28,133 nucleotides of DNA from a virus. The stretch's first letter is position 1. Each line of letters begins with the position of its first letter. The notes under the pieces were generated by a model that saw only the letters and a list, made by a program, of their open reading frames with translations, was not told the origin of the DNA and did not search any database. Below, in pieces: positions 1-9,200 of this stretch. A program made the position numbers and the translations under genes. Location: positions 1 through 28,133 of the IMG/VR virus record IMGVR_UViG_3300034198_019044; one strand, 5' to 3'.

Positions 1-527
1 CGCAAAAACTCACACACAGCAACTATCCGGCGTATTTTTACGAATCTAGCGAAACTGCTGCTATATCAATTACTGGGGACTTTACAGTACAAAATGTAAC
101 TGAAGGTCAATATCTATTGGCATGTATTTATTTCTTTAGAGCGGCAACAAAAATGTTCTATGGCAAAGGTGATCATGCCGGAAATCCACCGCCAATATTG
201 TTCCTGGATGGATACGGCAAATATTATTTTCCACACGTGCCTTGCGTGTTGACCAGTTTTACACATACCATGGCAGCTGAAGTTGACTACCTACAAATTC
301 CCGGAGCATCGGCTATAGCACCACCGCCACCAAATGCAGTGCAGGACCCACAGCAGCGTGCAGCCACCATGGCCCTGACCGCAGCCACAGTTCCGGCACT
401 GACTCGTGTGCCAACTGCTAGCCAAATACAGATAACACTACAACCAGTGTACAGTCGTAGAAGTGTAAGCGAATTTGATCTTGAGCAGTTTGCTCAAGGT
501 AGACTACTAGATCGAGGATTCCTATAA
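1..527 (+). CDS. Baseplate tail-tube cap/junction protein, gp48/gp54-like (5' partial)
   Basis: The reading frame is open from base 3 to the TAA at 525-527, so the gene begins before the window. An internal ATG at 117 is not the true start, because good coding sequence precedes it (residues such as ITGDFTVQNVTEGQYLLA). In T4-like phages, gp48 and gp54 cap the baseplate hub and start tail-tube polymerisation. The visible signature is a stretch around 182-300: PPPILFLDGYGKYYFPHVPC, then VLTSFTHTMAAEVDYLQIP. This resembles the conserved segment of tube-cap proteins, in which a 'PCVL-SFSHT-P-DVDYI' type strand motif recurs. The C-terminal part is Pro/Ala-rich and then polar. Its stop overlaps the start of gp53 by one base (TAATG), suggesting translational coupling. 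The family assignment rests on recalled motif similarity and gene order; it could be another tube-fold baseplate protein. Confidence 0.6.
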   Translation, partial: QKLTHSNYPAYFYESSETAAISITGDFTVQNVTEGQYLLACIYFFRAATKMFYGKGDHAGNPPPILFLDGYGKYYFPHVPCVLTSFTHTMAAEVDYLQIPGASAIAPPPPNAVQDPQQRAATMALTAATVPALTRVPTASQIQITLQPVYSRRSVSEFDLEQFAQGRLLDRGFL

Positions 528-826
528 TGGCCGCATATTCAAAAACCAGCCCCTACTACGAAACGCAGCAGTTTGGGCCATTTTTAGATGTAATGAATCA
601 TCGCAGCCTTCCTAAAAATGTCAACGATGTCAGTTTCACTATTGATGCCACCTATGATCTAAAACCACAACTGTTGGCATACGACTTGTATGGTGATCCA
701 TCACTGTGGTGGGTATTTGCCAGCAGGAATCCCAATGTGTTGAAAGATCCACTTTTTGGTTTTGTTGCAGGAACAACTATTTTTATTCCCACCAAAGAAA
801 CTCTAGTATCTACCTTGGGATTATAA
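527..826 (+). CDS. 53: Baseplate wedge protein gp53-like (LysM-like)
   Basis: This 99-aa protein matches the gp53 wedge family of T4-like baseplates. The diagnostic stretch is at residues about 46-90: LLAYDLYGDPSLWWVFASRN, followed by N-V-KDPLFGFVAGTTIFIPT. It shows the YG-P--WW pattern and the 'aGt-I-IP' ending typical of the family's LysM-like fold. In T4, gp53 is longer (about 196 aa), so this is a compact version holding mainly the core domain. The start ATG overlaps the previous stop by one base, and the next gene starts one base after this stop. That spacing supports the chosen start and co-translation with its baseplate neighbours. Assignment is confident from the motif and the context. 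Confidence 0.85.
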   Translation: MAAYSKTSPYYETQQFGPFLDVMNHRSLPKNVNDVSFTIDATYDLKPQLLAYDLYGDPSLWWVFASRNPNVLKDPLFGFVAGTTIFIPTKETLVSTLGL

Positions 827-827
827 T

Positions 828-3581
828 ATGGATAATGGTGCTTATCAAAAATATCTGTATCAGCAGCAGCAGGCTAGAATCAAGGCCAATACTGAAGATG
901 CTAAAAAGCGTGTAGAAGCCAAAGATCATGCAGAAGCGATCAAGGCACAAAAAGATAATCCTGCTCCAGATAATATAAAGCTGGCGTCAAACAAAGCACA
1001 TGCTGTTGAAGCTGCAAAAAAAGACGCAGCGATCAAAGAGCAAAAAGCGTCAGACGATAACCAGTCGGCAGCCGAAACAGCTAGATTGTCCAGGCATGAA
1101 AAAGAACTGGTTGTTGAAGCCAACAAATATATAGAGTTTGACCCCAGACCCAACATGCTACTGGACTATGCAGACTATACCTATGCGTTGAGCCTACATG
1201 TAGTACCACCTAAGAAATACAACGACATGATGACTACTCCGGGATATGTTTATAACACCATGTGGGATCCTTCTTTTGGAAACTCATCAAAAAAATCCGG
1301 TGTACGGCGAATAACCAAAGAAGAGTGGGACGCAGGCGTGGCAATAACTGCTGCGTCTGATGGCAATACCGGAATCATACAGGCACTAGTTGGTACGGTA
1401 CTAGTGGCCAGCGGCGGCCGACGCAACGATCAGTATCGTAGAAATCCAGCATTTAAAGAAGATTTCTATTTTGAAAATCTGCAGATGAAAACAGTAGTAG
1501 GCCTAAACTCTAGGACTAAAAACTCCAATGCCATTGAAATGAGTTTTACGCTAATCGAGCCATATGGGGTTACGTTCTTAGATAGACTACTATCGGTAGC
1601 CGATCAACTGGGCACCAAAAGCTGGATGCAGATACCCTACATGTTGCAAATTGATTTTCTAGGCAATAACTCTGCCGGCGAAGTGTTAACGCCAATCCCT
1701 AATCAAACCAAATATGTACCTATAAAAATAATAGCCTGTAAGATCAAAGTCACCAGTAAAGGCGCCGAATATCAGATACAGGCGGTACCATTTGGTCAGC
1801 AGGCATTTACAGAAAGCGCCGGCAGCACGCCGGCCATGCTAGAAGTACAAGCATCCACAGTGGGGGATTTTTTCAGCAGCATTGGCAGCGCAGGTCAAGC
1901 AGGCGCTATAGTTAAAGTACAAAATTTGGACAAAGAACGTCGCGACGGCATTAATAAAGAAATAGAAGAAGAAAAGAAAAAAACCAAACCCGACGACAAA
2001 CGTATAGCAGAATTGCAAAGCAAAGCAGATGCAGTGTCTAAAGATCTAGCAAAAACACCCTACATAGTAGGTAGCTATACTGCCGCCATGAACAGCTATC
2101 AAACACAGCTGGCTTCTAATGGACACTTACAGCATGCCGAAGTATACCAATTTGACATACATCCCGATTTGGCAAAGTCAAAAATAGTAATTCCAAAAAC
2201 CACCACAGCAGCTAGTACTGCCATGACAGACCCAGTCAAGGCCCTGCGCAACAACGCCAAAATTTCTAATGTCGGCATTGACCAATCCAAATCAGGCTTT
2301 AGTATAAATGCAGGTACATCCATTATCGAAGTCATGAACATGGTCATGCGAGCCAGCGACCATGTAAGAGACCAGCTGTATGATCCGGCTACTGATGCCA
2401 AAAAAACCAACAACAGTAAGGCAGACAGCAAAAATACTCCCATGTCATGGTTTAAAATTACCAGCACAGTAGAGTTATTGGAATTTGATGTCATCAGAGA
2501 TACTTATAGCAAAAAGATAACCTATCACATCATGCCTACGGCTATCTTTAATACCAAATTCCCCAATGCGCCAAAATCTGAGCCTCGTTCGGTCACTAAA
2601 GAATATCACTACATGTACAGTGGACGTAATGACAGCATAATTGATTTTGATTTAGATTTTGACACCATGTTTTATACTGCAATCACAGCGGATCGTAGCA
2701 AGAATCAGCAGACAGAAGTGCAGCAGGAAAATCCCGAGAACACCAGGCAACCCATAAACGCCAGCACCGGTAAAGTGCAAATAACCAACCGACAGATAAA
2801 GCTGGTATCGGGGCATGCAGATATGCAACGGGCAACTAACCCTGACAGCAAAGCTGCCATGGTGACTGATTTCTATAAGAGCAGTTTAAGTTCCAGCCGC
2901 GGTGACATGATCAATGTCAAACTCAAAATCATAGGCGATCCAGAGTTTATCAAACAGGACGATGTATTTTTTAATCCAATGACCAATCCAGATCAAAATA
3001 GTGGAAAGCTAATTGATAAAAATGGCAGTATCATGTTTGACAGTGCCGAACGTTTTGTATTATTGACATTCAACACCCCAGTAGATGTTAACCCCGAAAC
3101 TGGACTCATGGAAGTTGATTCTAAATATTCCACCAGTGCATTCAGCGGAATATACAAAATCATCACGGTAGATAATGATTTCGCCGGCGGCTCATTTACT
3201 CAGACACTGGATCTCATACGTATATTTGATAATTTCCCCAAGACCGAAGATGACAATCGTGCTGCCGAAGTAAAAACAATACCACAAAATAAAACCGAAG
3301 AAACAGCAGCCAGGACCGGTGCGACACTGACTGCTGCTAGTGGTAGTGGTGCGGGACGCGGCAAAATAAATGATTCCTTGCCAGTAGCAGGTCCAGTGAC
3401 ATCAAATACTGACCCGGCTGGCAGTGATGACGGCAGTGCCGCAGTACAAGCAGCCCGAGCAAACGCAGATAAAGTTGCCAGGGACAAGCACTACGAAAAA
3501 TTAAAAGCACAAAAAATAGCAGAAGATATTAAAAAACTTCGAATAGTGCCAATCTATGAAACACCGCCGGGACTTTTATAA
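828..3581 (+). CDS. Baseplate hub protein, gp27-position (917 aa)
   Basis: This is a large hub-type protein directly upstream of the gp5-like spike. Residues about 1-100 are rich in Lys, Ala, Glu and Gln and look like a long charged helix or coiled coil. A second charged helical insert lies at about 366-410 (KERRDGINKEIEEEKKK) and another at the C-terminus (about 880-905). The core begins at residue 110 with NMLLDYADYTYALSLHVVPP, the kind of 'YTY-LSL' opening I associate with myovirus hub proteins. Near residues 780-805, GIYKIITVDNDFAGGSFTQT followed by LDLIRI resembles the closing strand motif of gp27/gpD-type hubs. The expected role is the trimeric ring joining tube and spike. T4 gp27 is only 391 aa, so this protein is more than twice that size. 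Start is one base after the gp53 stop. Exact orthology to gp27 is inferred. Confidence 0.6.
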   Translation: MDNGAYQKYLYQQQQARIKANTEDAKKRVEAKDHAEAIKAQKDNPAPDNIKLASNKAHAVEAAKKDAAIKEQKASDDNQSAAETARLSRHEKELVVEANKYIEFDPRPNMLLDYADYTYALSLHVVPPKKYNDMMTTPGYVYNTMWDPSFGNSSKKSGVRRITKEEWDAGVAITAASDGNTGIIQALVGTVLVASGGRRNDQYRRNPAFKEDFYFENLQMKTVVGLNSRTKNSNAIEMSFTLIEPYGVTFLDRLLSVADQLGTKSWMQIPYMLQIDFLGNNSAGEVLTPIPNQTKYVPIKIIACKIKVTSKGAEYQIQAVPFGQQAFTESAGSTPAMLEVQASTVGDFFSSIGSAGQAGAIVKVQNLDKERRDGINKEIEEEKKKTKPDDKRIAELQSKADAVSKDLAKTPYIVGSYTAAMNSYQTQLASNGHLQHAEVYQFDIHPDLAKSKIVIPKTTTAASTAMTDPVKALRNNAKISNVGIDQSKSGFSINAGTSIIEVMNMVMRASDHVRDQLYDPATDAKKTNNSKADSKNTPMSWFKITSTVELLEFDVIRDTYSKKITYHIMPTAIFNTKFPNAPKSEPRSVTKEYHYMYSGRNDSIIDFDLDFDTMFYTAITADRSKNQQTEVQQENPENTRQPINASTGKVQITNRQIKLVSGHADMQRATNPDSKAAMVTDFYKSSLSSSRGDMINVKLKIIGDPEFIKQDDVFFNPMTNPDQNSGKLIDKNGSIMFDSAERFVLLTFNTPVDVNPETGLMEVDSKYSTSAFSGIYKIITVDNDFAGGSFTQTLDLIRIFDNFPKTEDDNRAAEVKTIPQNKTEETAARTGATLTAASGSGAGRGKINDSLPVAGPVTSNTDPAGSDDGSAAVQAARANADKVARDKHYEKLKAQKIAEDIKKLRIVPIYETPPGLL

Positions 3582-3587
3582 TCTATT

Positions 3588-3601
3588 AGGAATACAACAT
3601 G
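3588..3601 (+). promoter_or_regulatory. Ribosome binding site for the spike gene
   Basis: AGGAA at 3588-3592 lies seven bases before the ATG at 3599. It is one of the clearer Shine-Dalgarno sequences in the window and fixes the start of the gp5-like gene. A TATAAT string at 3577-3582 overlaps the stop of the previous gene, but nothing else suggests that it is a promoter. Confidence 0.6.
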
Positions 3602-5833
3602 CAAGATAAAAGAATAGGCAAGAAACCGCCAGATCACTTTAACCGGGAAGCTGCCAGTACCAAACTAGACAGCGGCCCGTTTATTGGAAAAGTAAAAAAC
3701 AATCTAGATCCCACCAGGAGTGGTCGACTGGACGTTTGGATCGCAGACCTAGGCGCCGGCGATGAAGCTAACCCTAAAAATTGGCGCACAGTTTCCTATG
3801 CCAGCCCCTTCTTTGGTAGTACCTATCAGCCCGACAGTACCAAAATCAATTCCTATAGCAAAGTACGTCACACATATGGCTTCTGGGCAGTGCCGCCGGA
3901 CATTGGGGTGTTTGTATTGTGTACGTTTGTTAATGGTGATCCCGAGCGCGGATTCTGGTTTGCCTGTGTGCCTAACACACTAGGTAATCATATGGTGCCT
4001 GGCATTGCCGGCAGCAGCAACGTAGATAAAACCACCCTTGAAGACGCATCACTGGCTGCTTCCATAGATAAGAAAACCATAGTGGCTGAGTTTAATGAAA
4101 ACGGTGAACCAGACTGGACTAATTTCCCCGGCATCAATAAGCCAGTGCATGAACATCAATTAAAAGTTCTGCGCAATCAAGGACTAGAACGAGATTTCAT
4201 TCGTGGTATTATATCTAGTAGTAGTCAGCGAGAAATGCCTAGCGCAGTTTTTGGCATAAGCACTCCCGGTCGCGCTATCAACGATCCAGCACCGGACCCC
4301 GACTTCCAGAAAAAACTAGTAACAGGCGACTTGAATCCAGTTGACTATGCGATTGCTGCTCGCCGAGGTGGGCATCAATTTGTCATGGACGATGGTGACA
4401 TAAATGACAAAGACCGGCTCATACGTTTACGTACAGCAGGCGGGCATCAATTACTAATGAACGACAGCGAGCAGGTGTTGTACATTGGTAACAGCAACGG
4501 CAGTGTCTGGCTTGAAATGACCGGCGCCGGCCACCTCAACATATTTTCTGCTGCCAGCATAAATGTACGTGCCGGGGTAGACTTGAATTTTCATGCTGAC
4601 AATAACATTAACTTCAATGCCGGCCAAAGTGTAAACTTCAGTTCTGCTAAAGATTTTACAGTACAGAGCACAGCAATAAATGTCAATGCAGCACAGGCAC
4701 TTACCATGTATGGCGGACAGGTCAACATTGGCAGTGACGGTGGGTTAAATTTAAATGCAACAGGTACTACTACCATGAATGGCACCGCAGGAACTAAAAT
4801 CACCGGCGCCAAAGTAACACTAAACGAAGGCGGCAGCGTAGGAATAACTAGACCCACTGCACTTAAATTAAACAAGCTAAGTGATACAGGCAAGCAAGGA
4901 CTAGTGTGGAAAAGTGTAAATGGTGCGCTGGAGACCATAGTACCAATCGCCCCAACACACGAACCCTGGAGCCTACACCAGACTGTAACTGCGGCAGCAC
5001 CTGCACCGGCTCCCGTGCCAGTTGCACCAAAAGCATCTGCTGAGGTCCCAGTAGCGGCAGCGACCCCAGTAGTGGCGGCCGCTAGCCCTTTTGCTGCATT
5101 CAGTCAGGTACAAGCAGTCGCCCAACCTTTACCAACACCGGCACCTAACGTCATCAGTGGTGATCCTCCGGCAAAACCACTGCCAGTGGTTGAGTGTGCT
5201 GGCTCTACTGCACCACCGGCTGACCAAGGACCAAAAGCAGCGGTAGGCAAACCAGTGCGAAAACCACTGAATAAGAATTATCTTAAAAGACCTGACGCTC
5301 CTAACCCACCAGCTGGTATCGGCCCACTGGCAAAGACACATACTAAAGCAGTATTTGCTCAGTTGGCATGGAGTGAAAGTTCTTGGGATTATACATCAGT
5401 AAACGAATTAAACTATATAGGCAAATATCAAATGGGTGCAAGCGCATTAACTACCCTGGGATATCTTAAAAATGATGCCTATAAGCAGTACGGCAATAAG
5501 GCATCAAACTATCCCAGCAGCTGGACAACCAAGGCAAATAATGAAGGTATTAATTCAAAAGCAGATTTTTTAAGCAATCCAGCATTCCAGGAAAAAGTTA
5601 TGATGGAAAATACTACATTTAATTACAAGGTCTTGCGTCACATAACTGCTCTCCACGACGGTGATGATTTGTGTACTGTTGCAGGTATGCTATGTGCTAG
5701 TCACTTGATTGGCGCCGGCGCAGCAAAAACATGGCGCAGAACAGGCGAAGGTGGAGATGCTAACGGGGTAACTGGCACTGCATATTTTAACATGGGAAGA
5801 TATGCTGTTGACGTTTTGGCGGCAGCAGCCTAG
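3599..5833 (+). CDS. 5: Baseplate hub spike, gp5-like, with C-terminal peptidoglycan-hydrolase-like domain
   Basis: Domains in order over 744 aa. An OB-fold typical of gp5/VgrG spikes lies at about 25-135 (FIGKVKNNLDPTRSGRLDVW ... DIGVFVLCTFVNGDPERGFW). A repetitive beta-strand region lies at about 255-410 (GHQLLMND, LNIFSAASINVRAG, INFNAGQSVNFSSA), consistent with the intertwined beta-helix of the spike shaft. Pro/Ala-rich linkers follow at about 465-500 and 524-575. A lytic domain occupies about 580-744: candidate catalytic Glu593 in AWSESSW, then YIGKYQM at 606-612 (compare the G-YQ motif of lysozyme-like folds), and a later AGAAKTWRRTGEGGDANG stretch. T4 gp5 carries its lysozyme between OB-fold and beta-helix; here it is distal. 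Expected role: piercing the envelope and local cell-wall digestion. The stop is TAG. The lytic activity is inferred from the motifs only. Confidence 0.8.
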   Translation: MQDKRIGKKPPDHFNREAASTKLDSGPFIGKVKNNLDPTRSGRLDVWIADLGAGDEANPKNWRTVSYASPFFGSTYQPDSTKINSYSKVRHTYGFWAVPPDIGVFVLCTFVNGDPERGFWFACVPNTLGNHMVPGIAGSSNVDKTTLEDASLAASIDKKTIVAEFNENGEPDWTNFPGINKPVHEHQLKVLRNQGLERDFIRGIISSSSQREMPSAVFGISTPGRAINDPAPDPDFQKKLVTGDLNPVDYAIAARRGGHQFVMDDGDINDKDRLIRLRTAGGHQLLMNDSEQVLYIGNSNGSVWLEMTGAGHLNIFSAASINVRAGVDLNFHADNNINFNAGQSVNFSSAKDFTVQSTAINVNAAQALTMYGGQVNIGSDGGLNLNATGTTTMNGTAGTKITGAKVTLNEGGSVGITRPTALKLNKLSDTGKQGLVWKSVNGALETIVPIAPTHEPWSLHQTVTAAAPAPAPVPVAPKASAEVPVAAATPVVAAASPFAAFSQVQAVAQPLPTPAPNVISGDPPAKPLPVVECAGSTAPPADQGPKAAVGKPVRKPLNKNYLKRPDAPNPPAGIGPLAKTHTKAVFAQLAWSESSWDYTSVNELNYIGKYQMGASALTTLGYLKNDAYKQYGNKASNYPSSWTTKANNEGINSKADFLSNPAFQEKVMMENTTFNYKVLRHITALHDGDDLCTVAGMLCASHLIGAGAAKTWRRTGEGGDANGVTGTAYFNMGRYAVDVLAAAA

Positions 5834-5835
5834 GG

Positions 5836-5843
5836 TTAAATAC
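5836..5843 (+). promoter_or_regulatory. TTAAATAC box before gp25 (weak late-promoter candidate)
   Basis: TTAAATAC resembles the T4 late-promoter core TATAAATA and is identical to the box at 25984-25991. It lies only three bases before the ATG at 5847. A transcript starting at the normal T4 distance would begin at or past that ATG, so its function here is doubtful and it may be a coincidence. Confidence 0.2.
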
Positions 5844-5846
5844 AGT

Positions 5847-6224
5847 ATGATCACGTACAAAGGATTCAGTACCTATAATAGATTCAAAAAATTTCGCCTA
5901 ACCGACTTTGAATTGGCCAAACAAGACTTGTTTAACCATTTTAACATACGCAAGGGTGAGAAGTTGATGAATCCTGACTTTGGCACCATAATATGGAACT
6001 GCCTGTTTGAGCCGTTCACGGAAGAAATCAAGCAACTCATAGTTGATGACGTGACACGAGTAGCGCGGTACGATCCTAGATTGGCTATTACTGACGTTGT
6101 AGTAGCGCAATACCAATACGGAATACAAATTGAACTGTCGTTAGTCTATATTCCCACAAATCAGACTGAACAGATGTTTGTATCGTTCAATCAAAGCACA
6201 AAGTCTGCCAGCATGGGCAATTAA
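5847..6224 (+). CDS. 25: Baseplate wedge protein gp25-like
   Basis: The 125-aa product fits the gp25/GPW family of small wedge proteins that help initiate sheath assembly (T4 gp25: 132 aa). The family pattern is visible: KQDLFNHFNIRKGEKLMNPD, then FGTIIWNCLFEPFTEEIKQL, then RVARYDPRLAITDV. This matches the usual 'G-r---P-fG-gl---lFep' and 'i---eprv' elements. An in-frame ATG at 5802 would add 15 residues (MLLTFWRQQPRVKYS) that overlap the spike gene by 32 bases and look unlike the family. The ATG at 5847, just after the spike gene stop, gives the normal length and is preferred. Little Shine-Dalgarno sequence is visible. Highly conserved family; assignment is confident. Confidence 0.9.
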   Translation: MITYKGFSTYNRFKKFRLTDFELAKQDLFNHFNIRKGEKLMNPDFGTIIWNCLFEPFTEEIKQLIVDDVTRVARYDPRLAITDVVVAQYQYGIQIELSLVYIPTNQTEQMFVSFNQSTKSASMGN

Positions 6225-6243
6225 CTGCGTGTATTATAAATGC

Positions 6244-6251
6244 TATAAATA
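6244..6251 (+). promoter_or_regulatory. T4-type late promoter box TATAAATA before gp6
   Basis: An exact match to the T4 late-promoter core, TATAAATA, lies in the 45-nt gap between gp25 and gp6, the longest gap in the window. A near-copy, TATAAATG, sits just upstream at 6235-6242. With T4 spacing, transcription would start near 6257, leaving a leader of about 13 nt to the ATG at 6270. T4 late promoters are recognised by the phage sigma factor gp55 with gp33 and the sliding clamp. Whether this phage has that system is not visible here. Confidence 0.5.
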
Positions 6252-6269
6252 TTAGATACGGACGATAAA

Positions 6270-9200
6270 ATGGCCATCAATACAAGACAACAGAGCTTAC
6301 TAGTAGCTGACAATTGGAAAAAGATATATCAAACTTTCCAAGAAGCAGACTTTACCAGTTACGATTTTGAAACACTGCGTAAAAGCATGATAGATTACCT
6401 CAGGATATATTATCCCGAGGACTTTAATGACTTTACTGAAAGCAGTGAATTTGTTGCCTTAATTGACTTGATCGCATTTTTGGGACAAAGTCTGGCATTT
6501 AGAACTGATTTAAACGCTAGAGAAAATTTCATTGACACGGCTGAACGTAGGGACAGCGTGTTAAAGTTGGCAAGACTGGTCAGCTACAGCCCCAAGCGTA
6601 ATATACCTGCCAGCGGGTTTATCAAGATTGAGGGCATAAACACCACCGAAGCCGTGTACGACAGCAACGGACTTAATCTCCGTGGCAGCAATGTCAATTG
6701 GAATGACAGCAGCAATGATAACTGGCACGAGCAGTTTATAACCATATTAAATGCAGCCCTATCCACTAGCCAAGTAGTAGGCAAGCCCGGAAATACGCAG
6801 ACCATCAACGGCATCAGAACAGAAGAATATGGGTTAAATCTCATATCAAACATACTGGGTACCTACAAGTTTGAAGCCCAAGTCGAAGGTAATAAAATTG
6901 AATTTGAAGCAGTCAGCGCAACCAGTGTGGGTAAATCATACGTCTATGAAGCTGCACCTAAAGCCAATTCCTTGTTCAATATCCTATACCGCAACGACAA
7001 TTACGGTAATGGATCAAACAACACCGGATTCTTTGTTTACTTCAAGCAAGGGACACTGGCCAATCAAGATTTCTCGTTAACAGATTCAATTCCCAACAGG
7101 GTAGTATCTTTTGACAACGGCAATGTCAACAATACCGATGTCTGGTTGTATGGACTATCTACCAATGGCACTGTGCAGAATCTATGGCGTGCTGTGCCCG
7201 CAGTAGCTGGCATTAATGTAATTTATAACAAGCAGTCAGATAGGAATCTCTATCAAATCAATAGTCGAGCCGGAGATCAAATTGATTTGGTATTTGGTGA
7301 TGGCAGTTTTGCTAACATACCACAAGGTAATTTTAGAATATACTATCGCAGCAGCAACGGGTTGAGTTATAAAATAACGCCCGACGAAATGCAGAACATT
7401 GTGATACCAGTTAGCTATGTTAGCCGTTCAGGCCGTGCCGAGACATTGACTATACGTGCCAGTTTAAAGTATACAGTAACCACTGCGGCTGCAAGAGAGA
7501 CATCCGACGATATAAGACAGCGAGCACCGCAGGCATACTATACACAAAATCGTATGATTACAGGCGAAGACTATAACATAGTACCATTCACCACGTTCAG
7601 TAACATACTCAAAGTCAAGAGCATTAATCGCACCAGTTCGGGTATTAGTAGATTTTTAGACACCCTGGACACCACAGGAAAATACTCCAGTACCAATGTT
7701 GTTGGCACTGACGGCATTCTGTATCAAAATTATTTTACAAGAAATTTTAAAACCAACTTGGTATCGTATGCAGATATTTCTAATACAATAACTCAAAAAA
7801 TTGTCGCTGACATCATATCAGCAAATGAAATCAAGCATCTCTATTATGCAAAATTCCCCACATACGCAGTCAATGGCTTTACATGGAAGCTGAGCACAGT
7901 TGGGTCTAATAGTGCTACTGGTTATTTTGTAAAAAACAGTAAGCCAGCACAAGTTGGTGGCGTAGTAAAAGATGCTGCTAATTACATTAGAAAAGGAGCG
8001 GTCATACGCTTTGATGCACCAACCGGCCATTATTTTGATAGCAACAATAATCTCTTGCCTGGCGCACCATCAATGATGACAGATCACCTAGCTGTATATG
8101 CTAGCGTAGTCGAAGTAGCTGGCGACGGTACAAACAATGGTCTAGGCAATTATACCAGTGGAGTTGGTCCAGTAACGACCAACATCAAAGTGCCTACTAA
8201 TGCCATTGTTGGGGCAGTTTATCCTATATTTAAAAACAATTTTAACAGTTCCTTTGTAACAACCCTGACTAAATTGTTTCAAGACTTTAATACATTTGGT
8301 ATTACTTACAATAAAGTCAAACAAGATTGGCAAGTGATCACAGAACAAAATCTTGGCAGCGGTGAGTTTGACCTAATCAATCAGGGCAGCACCAGTAGCA
8401 CCGGTCAAGACAACAGTTGGATAATCAAAGCTGTATTCACCAATACTGCTTATATCATATACTACCGCGGGCTAGAGTATGTGTTCCAAAGTGCAGGCGA
8501 AACTACGTTTTTTTACGATGATAAAACTAAAGTATACGACAGTAAAACTGGTAAAGTCTTGCGCGATCAAATAACTGTGTTAAAAACTAATTCTCAAGCT
8601 GATTCGGCAGCACCGTTGGGATACGATTATGTGTGGTACATTGATAAAAGCATAGTCGATCCAGATGGGTTCTCTAATAATGATAAAATTTTAGTCACGT
8701 ATCAAGATCAAAATAGTGATCTTATTCCCGACAATCCGCGACTATTTGAACATATTGTGGCTCCTGCCGTGTCACCAGACACCAAATTGGTATATTTCCA
8801 ATCAGTTAACGGATACGATAGATTCAAGGATATGATTTCAGTCGATGCTGCCGGCATATGCAGTAAATTTGCTACGCAACAAGAAATTTTATCTAATATT
8901 GGTTTGTTCATATCCGGGCAACTGTTTTACGCCACACAAGAAAAAGTATTCTATCAATTGACCGCATCGCATACATTAATTGTAAAATCTGATTATCAGG
9001 CCATAATTGGCAGACAAAATATCACATTCCAATACAGGCATAATAGCCCAGAGTCTAGAAGAATTGATCCTTCTAGTACCAATGTCATGGATCTGTACAT
9101 ATTGACAGCCACATATCAAGCCGACTATCAGAATTGGATCAAGGACACCAGCAACAGCATCTCTAAACCAGTACCACCTACCAGCCAAGAATTAGATATG

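Noticed and set aside
706-915. 69-aa + strand frame across gp53 and the hub start
   Set aside because: It overlaps two well-supported genes in another frame and its translation looks non-protein-like.
2099-2494. 131-aa minus-strand frame inside the hub gene
   Set aside because: It lies fully inside a supported gene on the other strand. The hydrophobic Ser/Leu-rich product is typical of antisense translation, and there is no ribosome site or neighbouring minus-strand gene.
5802-5846. Upstream ATG giving gp25 15 more residues
   Set aside because: The extra residues overlap the spike gene and do not look like the family. ATG 5847 gives a length close to T4 gp25.
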